Translations under genes and position numbers: made by a program
Shown here: positions 1 to 8,633 of the stretch, in pieces
Layout of the letters: every line of letters starts with the position of its first letter
Position numbering within the stretch: position 1 is the stretch's first letter
From: Prolixibacteraceae bacterium UBA6029
Lineage (GTDB): Bacteria; Bacteroidota; Bacteroidia; Bacteroidales; Prolixibacteraceae
Length of the DNA: 55,032 bases
Assembly: GCA_002429385.1 (NCBI GenBank)
Contig: DIZL01000067.1
Coordinates: 1-55,032 of the forward strand
Reading direction: 5' to 3'
Notes under the pieces: model-generated
Told to the model about the DNA's origin: nothing
The model's input: the letters and a program-made list of their open reading frames with translations, nothing else
Database searches by the model: none

Positions 1-3
1 TAA

Positions 4-1122
4 CTAAACGACATTGAATTACAAATCTCCATTTCAAATCAAGAGATTATGATTCAAAATATCACAATCGTTTCGTCTGCCGGAACACAAATTACAACGG
101 ATAAAGGAACACTTCAATTAAGTACAATTATTTTACCGGATGATGCTACTTCAAAATCTATAACCTGGTCGGTTATAAACCAAACAGGCATGACTTCAGT
201 TAATTCTACTGGACTTTTATCGGCTGAAAAAGATGGAATCGTAAATGTTATGGCAACAGCAAATGATGGTTCAGGAATTACAGGTGAATTGCAAATTACG
301 ATCTCAAATCAGATTATCTCAATTGAAAGCATAACGATCAACACCCTATCAGGCTCATCAATCACAACCGACAGCGGTACCTTTCAATTGGCTGTAAATG
401 TTCTTCCTGAAGATGCAACATCAAAATCAATAATCTGGTCGTTAATAAATGAAACCGGGAAGGCGATTGTTAATTCTTCAGGAGTAGTTAAAGCCGAAAA
501 AGATGGAACAGTGAAAGTAATTGCCACAGCAAATGATGGTTCAGGAATTAAAGGTGAATTGCAAATCACGATTTCAAATCAGATTATACATTTGGAAAGC
601 ATAGCTATTATTGATGATTTAAAAAATGATACGATCCAGGGAATCGGGACCAAACTAAATCTAAAGGTTTCAACAACTCCATCCAATGCGACCAACCCGA
701 ATGTTGACTGGACTGTTGAGAGTATTTCAGGAAAAGCGAGTATTGATAATAATGGTTTATTAATTACTTCATCTCCCGGTCGGATTAAAGTTATCGCAAA
801 AGCAATGGATGGATCTGCACGCATAAGTCAAAAGGAATATTTAATTTCTATCCCAGTCTACATTGTAGAAGATATTGATATGCAAGATATTAGCATATTT
901 ACTAACCCAACTAAAGACAACCTCCAAGTTCAAATTAATAAAATTCCAGTTGAAGGACTTCTGGTTGAAATCAGGGATGTAAAAGGTCAAATTCTGATTG
1001 AAAAGATAGTCTTCGAGCGAAAAACTGACTGGTCATTGGAAAATTATCAAGGAGGCGTCTGTTTTGTGACCATAACAAACAATAAAAATGTATGGACAAA
1101 AAAGATTGTGTTATTAAAATAA
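4..1122 (+). CDS. Secreted Ig-like (Big_2) repeat protein with T9SS type A C-terminal sorting domain; 5' part missing or broken
   Basis: The frame holds three tandem bacterial Ig-like repeats of about 90 residues. Counting from the ATG at 49, they cover about residues 1-88, 89-178 and 179-270, and the first two are very similar even at DNA level. A Por-secretion tail (about residues 285-357) follows, starting ISIFTNPTKDNLQVQI and ending KKIVLLK, so the product should be exported by the Sec and type IX systems. The ATG at 49 is not the true start. The codons at 16-48 read ELQISISNQEI, matching the repeat boundary ELQITISNQII inside the protein, and no signal peptide follows the ATG. An in-frame TAA at 1-3 closes the frame upstream. 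Either the gene is interrupted, or the window edge lies at a frameshift. Adhesive or structural roles are usual for such proteins; the ligand is unknown. Confidence 0.75.
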   Translation, partial: LNDIELQISISNQEIMIQNITIVSSAGTQITTDKGTLQLSTIILPDDATSKSITWSVINQTGMTSVNSTGLLSAEKDGIVNVMATANDGSGITGELQITISNQIISIESITINTLSGSSITTDSGTFQLAVNVLPEDATSKSIIWSLINETGKAIVNSSGVVKAEKDGTVKVIATANDGSGIKGELQITISNQIIHLESIAIIDDLKNDTIQGIGTKLNLKVSTTPSNATNPNVDWTVESISGKASIDNNGLLITSSPGRIKVIAKAMDGSARISQKEYLISIPVYIVEDIDMQDISIFTNPTKDNLQVQINKIPVEGLLVEIRDVKGQILIEKIVFERKTDWSLENYQGGVCFVTITNNKNVWTKKIVLLK

Positions 1123-1199
1123 TTAGATTTTATCATAAAACATAAATGTTATAGTTACGTCGAAAGCGAACCTACCAAAGGAAGTAATTTTCTTTTTAT

Positions 1200-1229
1200 C
1201 ATGGCAAATTTCGATTCAACTTTGCCATG
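1200..1229. promoter_or_regulatory. Perfect 9-bp inverted repeat, possible operator or stem-loop
   Basis: CATGGCAAA at 1200-1208 is the exact reverse complement of TTTGCCATG at 1221-1229, with a 12-nt spacer. It lies in the 232-bp gap between the T9SS protein and the kinase/regulator pair. No T-run follows, so a classical terminator is unlikely. A second, A/T-only 8-bp dyad sits at 1263-1282. Function is unknown. Confidence 0.4.
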
Positions 1230-1354
1230 GTCTGATTTGAAATTTAAGAATATGTATTTCATAACTTTTTTCTCAAAAAGTTGAGAATTTCCACTTAATA
1301 CAACCCAATAGAATCCAAGCAATCATTTTATAACCTCTTGCCCATTATACTCTA

Positions 1355-3358
1355 ATGATGAATAATGAAATTTCAAAAATTTTAGTCGTTGATGACAACA
1401 CCTTTTATTTATCATTGTTAAAGACAATTTTGAAGGATGTTGAAGCCATCATTTATTTGGCAAGTTCAGGAAAAGAAGCTTTATCATTAATTCATGAAAA
1501 TGATTTTGCACTTATCATTCTGGATATTCAAATGCCCGAAATGGATGGTTTTGAATTGGCCACCCGCATTCAAAATATGCATAATCGCGATTTGGTGCCA
1601 ATAATCTTCCTGACAGCCTATTTTTCAGATGAAATACAGATGTTTAAAGGATGTGACAATGGAGCAATTGACTATCTAACGAAACCCGTTAACAAAACAA
1701 TATTATATAGAAAAGTACAGTTATTCCTTGAACTGGACCAACAAAAAAGAAATTTGATTGCCACTAAAGATTCACTCCATAGATCAAATATCGAACTTAA
1801 AAAAAAACAACATGAAATAAAATTGCAGAATAAAGCTCTGCAACAAGCACAGAATGAAACTGAAGAGTCCAGAAAAAAATATATCAAATTATATGAGTTG
1901 GCCCCCACAGGATATTTTACCATTAATAAAGAATACCGGATTATTGAAATTAATCAAAAAGGGGCAATGTTGTTTGGAATTGAACCAACAAATCTGTTTA
2001 ATCGTGATTTTAAAGAATTGATAGCCATGGAAAGCCTTCCGGAGCTAAATGAGTTCCTTTTCCGGATATTCAAAAACATTGCGAATTCGGGATCCGAAAT
2101 AAAACTAAATCCGGTTAACGGAAAATCAATCTTTGTTCAACTTGAAGGTGCAATGACTGATGAGGAGCAGAAATATTTACTCTCTATGGCTGATATAACT
2201 GATCGTAAAGTAGCCCAACTGGCCTTGAAAGAATCAGAAGAACTATATCATTCATTGCTAAAAACGTCTCCTGATGGCATTATTATCACCGATTTGGAAG
2301 GTAGAATTACAGAGGCCTCTGATATTGCTCTTAATCTATTTGGAAATGAAAACTTAAAAATTGAAGGTAATCATATTCTGGAGTTCATTCCGAGAAAATC
2401 GAGGAGAACCTTCGTGAAAATTTTAAGTACAATGCTAAACGAAGTGATGGTTCATAATCTTGAAATAAAACTGAACCGAATTGATAAAACTGAGTTTATT
2501 GGAGAAATAAGCGCTTCACAGATAAAAGCAATCGATGGCAAAATAAAAGCTTATATTGTCGATATTAGAGATATTTCTGAAAGAAAGGACTTCGAAAGGC
2601 AATTAAGTCACTCAGAAAGAATGGCAGGCATTGGAGAATTAGCAACCGGTATGGCTCATGAAATTAACCAACCATTGAATACGATTTCACTAGCAAGCGA
2701 TAATATCATGTTTACACTCGAAAACAACACTCTAACTGAAACGTACTTGAAAACCAAGATGAATAAGGTTTTCGACAACATCACAAGAATCAAAAATATA
2801 ATAGATCATGTAAAGACTTTTTCAAGAGATAAGGATGATTTTATTCTATCAAACTTTGACGTAAATAAAAGCATCAAAAACAGTATTTCAATGATTTCGG
2901 AACAGATATTGCAAAAGGAAATTAACCTAACTTTTTATCCTGACGATAATATACCCGCATTGAGAGGCAACTCATATAGATTTGAACAAGTTATCCTAAA
3001 TCTATTGATTAATGCAAAAGACGCCATTGAAGAAAAAAAAAGAAAGAACAGCAAAGATTTTATAACAACTATTAACATATCCACAAAATTAATTGACAGG
3101 CAAGTAATTATTGAAATAAAGGACAATGGCAACGGCATTAAAACCGAGGATATCGAAAAGGTTTTGATTCCATTTTACACAACAAAACCTCCGGGTAAAG
3201 GCACAGGTCTCGGATTATCTATATCCTATTCTATTATAAAAGAATTGGGTGGCAAAATCGACATTCAAAGTATTCCACAGAAAGGAACAACTATCCTGAT
3301 TAAAGTTCCATTACCTGAAATAAAAATAACAAAATATCATTCCAATGATGTTCAATAG
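1355..3358 (+). CDS. Soluble histidine kinase with N-terminal receiver domain (REC-PAS-PAS-HisKA-HATPase)
   Basis: The order is a receiver domain (about 1-125; acidic pair D13/D14, phosphoacceptor D57, K110), a coiled coil (about 125-170), two PAS domains (about 173-290 and 295-415), HisKA with H435 in MAHEINQPLN, and a HATPase with N-box LLINAKDAIEE, DNGNGI and GKGTGLGLS. No membrane segment is visible, so it should act in the cytoplasm, with the receiver as input from another kinase. The last 14 bases overlap the start of a sigma-54 type response regulator, its evident partner. The HNQPLN-like H-box resembles NtrB-type kinases, which fits an NtrC-like partner. Two adjacent ATGs (1355, 1358) are possible starts. 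The signal is unknown. Confidence 0.9.
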   Translation: MMNNEISKILVVDDNTFYLSLLKTILKDVEAIIYLASSGKEALSLIHENDFALIILDIQMPEMDGFELATRIQNMHNRDLVPIIFLTAYFSDEIQMFKGCDNGAIDYLTKPVNKTILYRKVQLFLELDQQKRNLIATKDSLHRSNIELKKKQHEIKLQNKALQQAQNETEESRKKYIKLYELAPTGYFTINKEYRIIEINQKGAMLFGIEPTNLFNRDFKELIAMESLPELNEFLFRIFKNIANSGSEIKLNPVNGKSIFVQLEGAMTDEEQKYLLSMADITDRKVAQLALKESEELYHSLLKTSPDGIIITDLEGRITEASDIALNLFGNENLKIEGNHILEFIPRKSRRTFVKILSTMLNEVMVHNLEIKLNRIDKTEFIGEISASQIKAIDGKIKAYIVDIRDISERKDFERQLSHSERMAGIGELATGMAHEINQPLNTISLASDNIMFTLENNTLTETYLKTKMNKVFDNITRIKNIIDHVKTFSRDKDDFILSNFDVNKSIKNSISMISEQILQKEINLTFYPDDNIPALRGNSYRFEQVILNLLINAKDAIEEKKRKNSKDFITTINISTKLIDRQVIIEIKDNGNGIKTEDIEKVLIPFYTTKPPGKGTGLGLSISYSIIKELGGKIDIQSIPQKGTTILIKVPLPEIKITKYHSNDVQ

Positions 3359-4769
3359 CAGCGGTAAACCAGAAAACACAGCATCAAATGTACCATTAAA
3401 AGTTTTGGTTATTGACGATGAAGAGAATTTTACCGAAGAGATTGATGAATTTCTTCAAAATCATGGATATATCTCATTTACAGCCAACAATGCACATAAA
3501 GGACGATCTATTCTGAAGAATCAGGATATTGATTTACTTATCCTTGATGTACGTTTAAAAGGTATTAGTGGCCTTGATATATTAAAAGAGGTCAAAATGG
3601 AATATCCAAAATTAGAAATAATCATTGTCTCAGCACATGGAGATATAGACACGGTGATAACTGCTTTACGAAACGGCGCTATTGATTATCTGAAAAAACC
3701 ATTCCGTCATACCGATATTCAAATTGCAATTCAAAGAACTCATAAGTTTTTGGATCTTCAGCGTATTATAAAAAATATGGAGGAAAGAAATTCCTTGATT
3801 TCCAAAAACCTTCAGGAAAAAATTAAACGTGATTTTATTGGTGAAAGCAGCCAGATTAAGGAAATACTCGATTTGGCCGTTACTGCATCTAAATATAAGG
3901 ATACAAGTGTTTTAATAACAGGAGAAAGCGGAACAGGCAAAGAAAATATTGCCCGGATCATTCATTACGAAAGTAGTCGTAAAGACAATTTTTTTTGTGC
4001 AGTGAATAGTAGTGCCATAACCGATTCGCTTTTGGAAAGTGAATTCTTTGGACACAAAAAAGGGTCATTTACCGGTGCCATAAACGATAAAAAGGGTTTT
4101 TTTGAAGTGAGTAACAATGGAACTTTGTTTTTAGATGAAATTGCAGATATGCCGCTTAATCTTCAGGCAAAAATATTGAGAGCCATCGAAGAAAAGACAA
4201 TTACCAGAGTTGGAGAAACGGAGCCTATTGCTATAGATTTCAGAATAATTGCAGCAACTAATCATGTTATAAGCAACTTGGTCGAAGAAAAAAAATTCCG
4301 TTTGGATTTACTGCATCGGTTGAATACCATTCACATACACATTCCACCTTTGAGGGATCGAATTGATGATATTGAACCTCTATTAAAACATTTTGTTACC
4401 GATTTTGCAAGAAAACTCAATAAGCCAATTCCACGTATAGAAAAAGAAACCATAACAAATTTGAAGAATTATTCTTTTCCGGGTAATGTAAGAGAGTTAA
4501 AGAATATGATTGAACGGGCTCTGATTCTTTGTAAAGGTGAAACATTATCCCCAAGTGATTTTTTAACTAAAAGTATCGTTGGAATTGAATCTCAAAATGA
4601 AAAAATAATCTTCAATCTGGAAGAAAACGAGTTTAATATAATTCGATTAGCATTAAAGGCAAAAAATTACAACCAAAACAAAACGGCAGAACTATTGGGA
4701 ATTACACGTGATTCCTTAATCCGAAGAATGAAGAAATACAATATTCAAGTTTCAAAGGGTGAAATGTAA
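3345..4769 (+). CDS. NtrC-family sigma-54-dependent response regulator
   Basis: An N-terminal receiver (phosphoacceptor D68 in LLILDVRLKG, KKP motif near residue 125) is followed by a AAA+ sigma-54 activator domain. That domain has Walker A GESGTGKE, the sigma-54 contact loop GSFTGA at residues 240-245, Walker B GTLFLDEI and the second-region-of-homology arginines near LRDRIDD. A Fis-type helix-turn-helix ends the protein (NKTAELLGITRDSLIRRMKK). The loop is GSFTGA instead of the commoner GAFTGA, a variant that keeps the key residues. The start overlaps the upstream kinase gene by 14 bp, which indicates co-translation and a two-component pair. Target promoters are not evident here; no convincing -24/-12 sigma-54 promoter was found in the adjacent gaps. 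Confidence 0.93.
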   Translation: MMFNSSGKPENTASNVPLKVLVIDDEENFTEEIDEFLQNHGYISFTANNAHKGRSILKNQDIDLLILDVRLKGISGLDILKEVKMEYPKLEIIIVSAHGDIDTVITALRNGAIDYLKKPFRHTDIQIAIQRTHKFLDLQRIIKNMEERNSLISKNLQEKIKRDFIGESSQIKEILDLAVTASKYKDTSVLITGESGTGKENIARIIHYESSRKDNFFCAVNSSAITDSLLESEFFGHKKGSFTGAINDKKGFFEVSNNGTLFLDEIADMPLNLQAKILRAIEEKTITRVGETEPIAIDFRIIAATNHVISNLVEEKKFRLDLLHRLNTIHIHIPPLRDRIDDIEPLLKHFVTDFARKLNKPIPRIEKETITNLKNYSFPGNVRELKNMIERALILCKGETLSPSDFLTKSIVGIESQNEKIIFNLEENEFNIIRLALKAKNYNQNKTAELLGITRDSLIRRMKKYNIQVSKGEM

Positions 4770-4921
4770 AACTTCCATTAAATATTGCGCTTTCAACAAA
4801 GTCCATTAATGCAAAATGTTTTTCAGTCAATCCTATTTTTCTATTGCTTAAGATCATAATCATGTGTCAATCGAATTCTGAATAATACAAAATTTTTGCT
4901 TGTTTACAAACAACTCCTAAT

Positions 4922-4951
4922 AAAAAATGCTGCCCGTGGGCAGCATTTTTT
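4922..4951. terminator. Bidirectional intrinsic terminator between the sigma-54 regulator and yidC
   Basis: A near-perfect hairpin, AAAAAATGCTGCCC at 4922-4935 against GGGCAGCATTTTTT at 4938-4951, has an A-run on one side and a T-run on the other. It sits 6 bp beyond the yidC stop codon on the minus strand and can also stop readthrough from the plus-strand regulator gene, whose stop is at 4769. Confidence 0.9.
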
Positions 4952-4956
4952 ATGTT

Positions 4957-6882
4957 TTATTTTCTGGGTTGTATCCCTTTTTGCTTCGACATATCTTCCA
5001 GTTTCTGCTGGAATTTGGATTTGACCACAGGCTTTTTTCGGTTAATCATGATCTGTGCCCTGATCTTATCTTCGTCAACCATCCATCTGAAAACATACAT
5101 CTGACCGATGGTAAACACGTTCGCCAGGAAATAGTAATAACTAAGACCTGAAGCATAACTGTTTAAAATGAATAGAAACATGACCGGCATGATATACATC
5201 ATTGTCTTCATTCCCGGCATGGCTTCAGTATTCTGGGTCTGTGAATTCAAATAGGTCGAGATAATGGTTGTAATGGTCATCAGCAAACAGAATAAGCTGA
5301 CATGGTCTCCAAAACCCAATGGTATAGTAAAAGGCAGTGTCATGATTGAATCATAGGTTGACAAATCTGTTGCCCATAAAAAGCTTTGCTGACGTAATTC
5401 GATGGAGGTCGGGAAAAAGAAGAACATGGCAATCAGAACCGGGAACTGGAACAACATAGGTAAACAACCTCCCATTGGGTTCACCCCGGCCTTTTTGTAT
5501 AAAGCCATGGTAGCCTGCTGTTTTTCCAATGCTTTCTCTTTACCGAACTTCGCATTAATTTCATCAATTTCAGGCTTTAAAGCCTTCATTTTAGCCTGAG
5601 AATGATATGATTTATAGGTAAACGGAAACGTAAGAAGTTTAATTAAAACAGTAAGCAGTAAAATGATGATTCCAAAATTATCAATAAACCTTCTTAAGAA
5701 ATTAAAGGTTGGGATGATCAGCCATTGATTGACCTGACGAACAATGATATAACCCAGATTGATCTGATTCTCCAACGAAAAACCATATTGTTTCAAAGTA
5801 TTGTAGTGACTCGGTCCAAAATAAAACTTCATCTTGATACTTTCTGATTCCTTACCTTCGTAAGGAAGAGCAATATCAGCATTAAAACTGCCAACGTATT
5901 TCGGATCGAGATTGGTTAAATCAGTTTTAATGTCGGCTGTTGGAAATGCCTCATCAGCTATCAGTGTTGAAGCAAAAAACAACTGTTTAAAACTGATCCA
6001 CTTGGTCTTGGTACGCAGATTTTCTTTTCCGGATTTACCTGTTGAGATTTTATCGACAGCATCGTCCTGATATTTGTAATAAATGGTGGTATATTTATCC
6101 TCTCCCATATTCGATTTCTTCTCCTGACGTGGAACTTTAATATTCCAGTTCAGATTCAGGTAATTCGAATTAGTAGTAATAACTTTATCCATACCTTTGG
6201 TATTCACCTCAAATCCAACCAGGTAAGAATTATAGCTTAGTGAATATTTATATTCAATATATTTTCCTTCTCCGGCAAATAGCTTCATCGAGAAAGCTTT
6301 AGAATCGCCATTACCTGTATTGAACTTCTCAATCCCTTCCCTGCCCTTTTTAACTTCCGGTCCTTTCAGAACAAGATCAGCAACCGAATCTGAAGGTGTA
6401 AAAAAGAAGGCCTCAGTTTCAATACTTCTGTTCTGGGCGAAGAAATTCAAACCGAATTTACTGGTATTACCTTCAAACAGAACAAGTGGTTTCTGATCAT
6501 AGGTTTTGAAATTTTTTAGCTCTACTGAATATATTCGTCCTCCTTTATTGGAGAAAGTTACCTTAATCAGGTTATTTTCAATGACATTAAATTTTTCTTT
6601 TCCTACAGAAGCAGAAGCAAAAACACCAAATTTTTCTTTCAGTGCATTTTCAGCAGACAAATTCAGGCTGTCGCCCTTAAACGAAGTAACTGCCAGGGCC
6701 TGGATCGAATCAAGCTTTGCTACTTTACTGATTTCTTTTTGATCAAGCGCCTGCACTTGTTCTATTGAATCACGTGTATGCTTCGCTGCCTCAATCTGTT
6801 TTTCTGATGGTTTGTTAAAATAGCTGAACCCAATAAGTATTGCAAAAATAAGGGCTGCACCTAGAATCGTATTTCTATCCAT
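4957..6882 (-). CDS. yidC: Membrane protein insertase YidC
   Basis: YidC inserts and folds inner-membrane proteins, alone or with SecYEG. The 641-aa protein has an N-terminal membrane anchor (about residues 5-22), a large periplasmic domain (about 80-390) as in other diderm YidCs, and a C-terminal 60KD_IMP core with several membrane helices. The core includes the cytoplasmic loop rich in Lys/Glu after FPFTYKSYHSQ and the GGCLPMLFQFPVLIAMFF segment. The basic tail (KPVVKSKFQQKLEDMSKQ) can contact ribosomes. It starts 12 nt after the pyrG stop on the same strand, so the two form an operon, and it ends at a strong terminator. Confidence 0.96.
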   Translation of the reverse strand: MDRNTILGAALIFAILIGFSYFNKPSEKQIEAAKHTRDSIEQVQALDQKEISKVAKLDSIQALAVTSFKGDSLNLSAENALKEKFGVFASASVGKEKFNVIENNLIKVTFSNKGGRIYSVELKNFKTYDQKPLVLFEGNTSKFGLNFFAQNRSIETEAFFFTPSDSVADLVLKGPEVKKGREGIEKFNTGNGDSKAFSMKLFAGEGKYIEYKYSLSYNSYLVGFEVNTKGMDKVITTNSNYLNLNWNIKVPRQEKKSNMGEDKYTTIYYKYQDDAVDKISTGKSGKENLRTKTKWISFKQLFFASTLIADEAFPTADIKTDLTNLDPKYVGSFNADIALPYEGKESESIKMKFYFGPSHYNTLKQYGFSLENQINLGYIIVRQVNQWLIIPTFNFLRRFIDNFGIIILLLTVLIKLLTFPFTYKSYHSQAKMKALKPEIDEINAKFGKEKALEKQQATMALYKKAGVNPMGGCLPMLFQFPVLIAMFFFFPTSIELRQQSFLWATDLSTYDSIMTLPFTIPLGFGDHVSLFCLLMTITTIISTYLNSQTQNTEAMPGMKTMMYIMPVMFLFILNSYASGLSYYYFLANVFTIGQMYVFRWMVDEDKIRAQIMINRKKPVVKSKFQQKLEDMSKQKGIQPRK

Positions 6883-6894
6883 ATAAAAAAATAA

Positions 6895-8499
6895 TTATTT
6901 TCCGAGTGCAGCTTTTACAAAAGCGACAAACAACGGATGTGGTTTTAAAACTGTACTACTATATTCCGGATGAAACTGTACTCCAACAAACCATTTGTGC
7001 GAAGGAATTTCTATCACTTCAACCAGGCTGGTGTCTGGGTTAAGTCCAACGGCTTTCATACCGGCTGCCTCAAATTCTTTAAGATATTGATCATTAAACT
7101 CATAACGATGACGGTGTCTTTCCCTGATTTCCAATTTATTGTAAGCTCTGTAAATATTAGAGTCTTTTTCAATGATCTGGCATTTATAGGCTCCAAGACG
7201 CATCGTTCCACCTTTTTCTGTAATCCCCTTTTGACCTTCCATCAGGTCGATGACCGGACATTCAGTTTTTTCATTCATCTCGGTCGAATCAGCAGCTGTA
7301 AGTCCAAGAACATTGCGGGCAAATTCGATAACAGCAATCTGCATTCCAAGACAAATCCCGAAGAAAGGGATATTGTTTTCCCGGACAAACTTAGTGGCGA
7401 TAATTTTTCCTTCAATTCCCCGATGGCCAAAACCGGGTGCTACTATTATCCCTTTAAGTCCTTCAAGCTTCTTATCAACATTTTCAATAGTTATTTTTTC
7501 GGAATGAATCCAACGAAGTTTTACCTTGCATAAATTCATTGCACCCGCATGGATTAATGCTTCTACAATTGATTTATATGCATCCTGTAGTTCTACATAT
7601 TTACCAACCAGACCGATTTCAATTTCAGAGGCTGGCTTTTTTAGCTTATTCAGGAAATCATTCCATTCCTCCATCTTCGGTTCATCTTTCAGCGGAAGAT
7701 CCATTTTGCGTAATGCGATTTCATCCAATCGTTCTTCGCGCATTTTATTGGGGACCTCATAAATAGTTGAAACATCAATTGACTGAATAACAGCATCACT
7801 TTCCACATTGCAGAAAAGTGCAACTTTTTTACGAAGTGCAATTCCAAGTTCATGCTCTGTGCGCAATACCAGAATATCGGGTTGAACTCCGTTTTCGAGC
7901 AAAGCTTTCACTGAATGCTGAGTCGGTTTGGTTTTTAATTCTCCTGAAGCTGCCAAATATGGCACAAGTGTTAAATGAATAACCAGGGCATTGTGTCCCA
8001 TTTCCCATTTCAACTGACGTACAGCTTCAATATAGGGCAATGATTCAATATCACCAACAGTTCCTCCAATTTCAGTAACAACAATGTCGTATTTTCCCTT
8101 CGAGCCAAGAACTTTAATCCGTCGTTTGATTTCATCGGTAATGTGCGGAATAATCTGCACTGTCTTGCCAAGATAGTCGCCACGACGTTCTTTGTTGATT
8201 ACCGACTGATAAATCCTTCCTGTAGTTACATTGTTGGCCTGTGAGGTCGGGACATTCAAAAAACGTTCGTAATGGCCAAGATCAAGATCGGTTTCGGCAC
8301 CATCGTCTGTTACAAAACATTCACCGTGCTCGTAAGGATTTAAAGTTCCGGGATCCACGTTGATGTAAGGATCCAATTTCTGTATCGTCACAGAATATCC
8401 TCTGGATTGGAGTAACTTAGCCAGAGAAGAGGCTAAAATACCTTTCCCCAAAGAAGATGTTACACCTCCTGTTACAAATATGTACCTGGTTGCTGACAA
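6895..8499 (-). CDS. pyrG: CTP synthase
   Basis: CTP synthase makes CTP from UTP, ATP and glutamine, the last step of de novo pyrimidine nucleotide synthesis. The 534-aa length is typical. The N-terminal synthetase domain begins YIFVTGGVTSSLGKG (ATP-binding loop) and includes KLDPYINVDPGTL. The C-terminal class I glutamine amidotransferase domain has the nucleophile elbow GICLGMQ (Cys near residue 384) and a C-terminal HPE (QFHPEYSS) of the catalytic triad. It is the first gene of a pyrG-yidC operon. A Bacteroidota -7 box lies about 33 nt upstream of the ATG. Confidence 0.97.
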   Translation of the reverse strand: MSATRYIFVTGGVTSSLGKGILASSLAKLLQSRGYSVTIQKLDPYINVDPGTLNPYEHGECFVTDDGAETDLDLGHYERFLNVPTSQANNVTTGRIYQSVINKERRGDYLGKTVQIIPHITDEIKRRIKVLGSKGKYDIVVTEIGGTVGDIESLPYIEAVRQLKWEMGHNALVIHLTLVPYLAASGELKTKPTQHSVKALLENGVQPDILVLRTEHELGIALRKKVALFCNVESDAVIQSIDVSTIYEVPNKMREERLDEIALRKMDLPLKDEPKMEEWNDFLNKLKKPASEIEIGLVGKYVELQDAYKSIVEALIHAGAMNLCKVKLRWIHSEKITIENVDKKLEGLKGIIVAPGFGHRGIEGKIIATKFVRENNIPFFGICLGMQIAVIEFARNVLGLTAADSTEMNEKTECPVIDLMEGQKGITEKGGTMRLGAYKCQIIEKDSNIYRAYNKLEIRERHRHRYEFNDQYLKEFEAAGMKAVGLNPDTSLVEVIEIPSHKWFVGVQFHPEYSSTVLKPHPLFVAFVKAALGK

Positions 8500-8531
8500 A
8501 ACTTTAGATTTTAATTGTTCTTAAAAGCGAG

Positions 8532-8539
8532 CAAAGTTA
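8532..8539 (-). promoter_or_regulatory. Candidate -7 box of the pyrG-yidC promoter
   Basis: On the minus strand this reads TAACTTTG, matching the Bacteroidota -7 consensus TAnnTTTG. It would give a leader of about 25 nt before the pyrG ATG at 8499. The -33 region is only T-rich (8557-8564) and has no clear TTTG. Confidence 0.5.
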
Positions 8540-8594
8540 ATCAATAAAACGTACCTCTAAAAAATGTTCAGAAATTTAATAAATGGTTAACAAC

Positions 8595-8624
8595 AAAAAA
8601 CCCGCCTAATATCAGCGGGTTTTT
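8595..8624 (-). terminator. Intrinsic terminator downstream of the DUF349 gene
   Basis: AAAAACCCGC (8596-8605) pairs with GCGGGTTTTT (8615-8624) around a 9-nt loop. On the minus strand it ends in a U-run. It starts 10 bp past the stop codon of the DUF349 gene at 8634 and separates it from pyrG. Confidence 0.9.
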
Positions 8625-8633
8625 CTTTAGATG

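Noticed and set aside
1203..1226. Sigma-54 -24/-12 promoter upstream of the kinase operon
   Set aside because: TGG and TGC elements are present in the dyad, but the GG to GC spacing is far from the required 10 nt.
6970..7533. 187-aa open frame on the plus strand
   Set aside because: It lies entirely opposite pyrG, has no recognisable domain, and is a shadow of the conserved coding strand.
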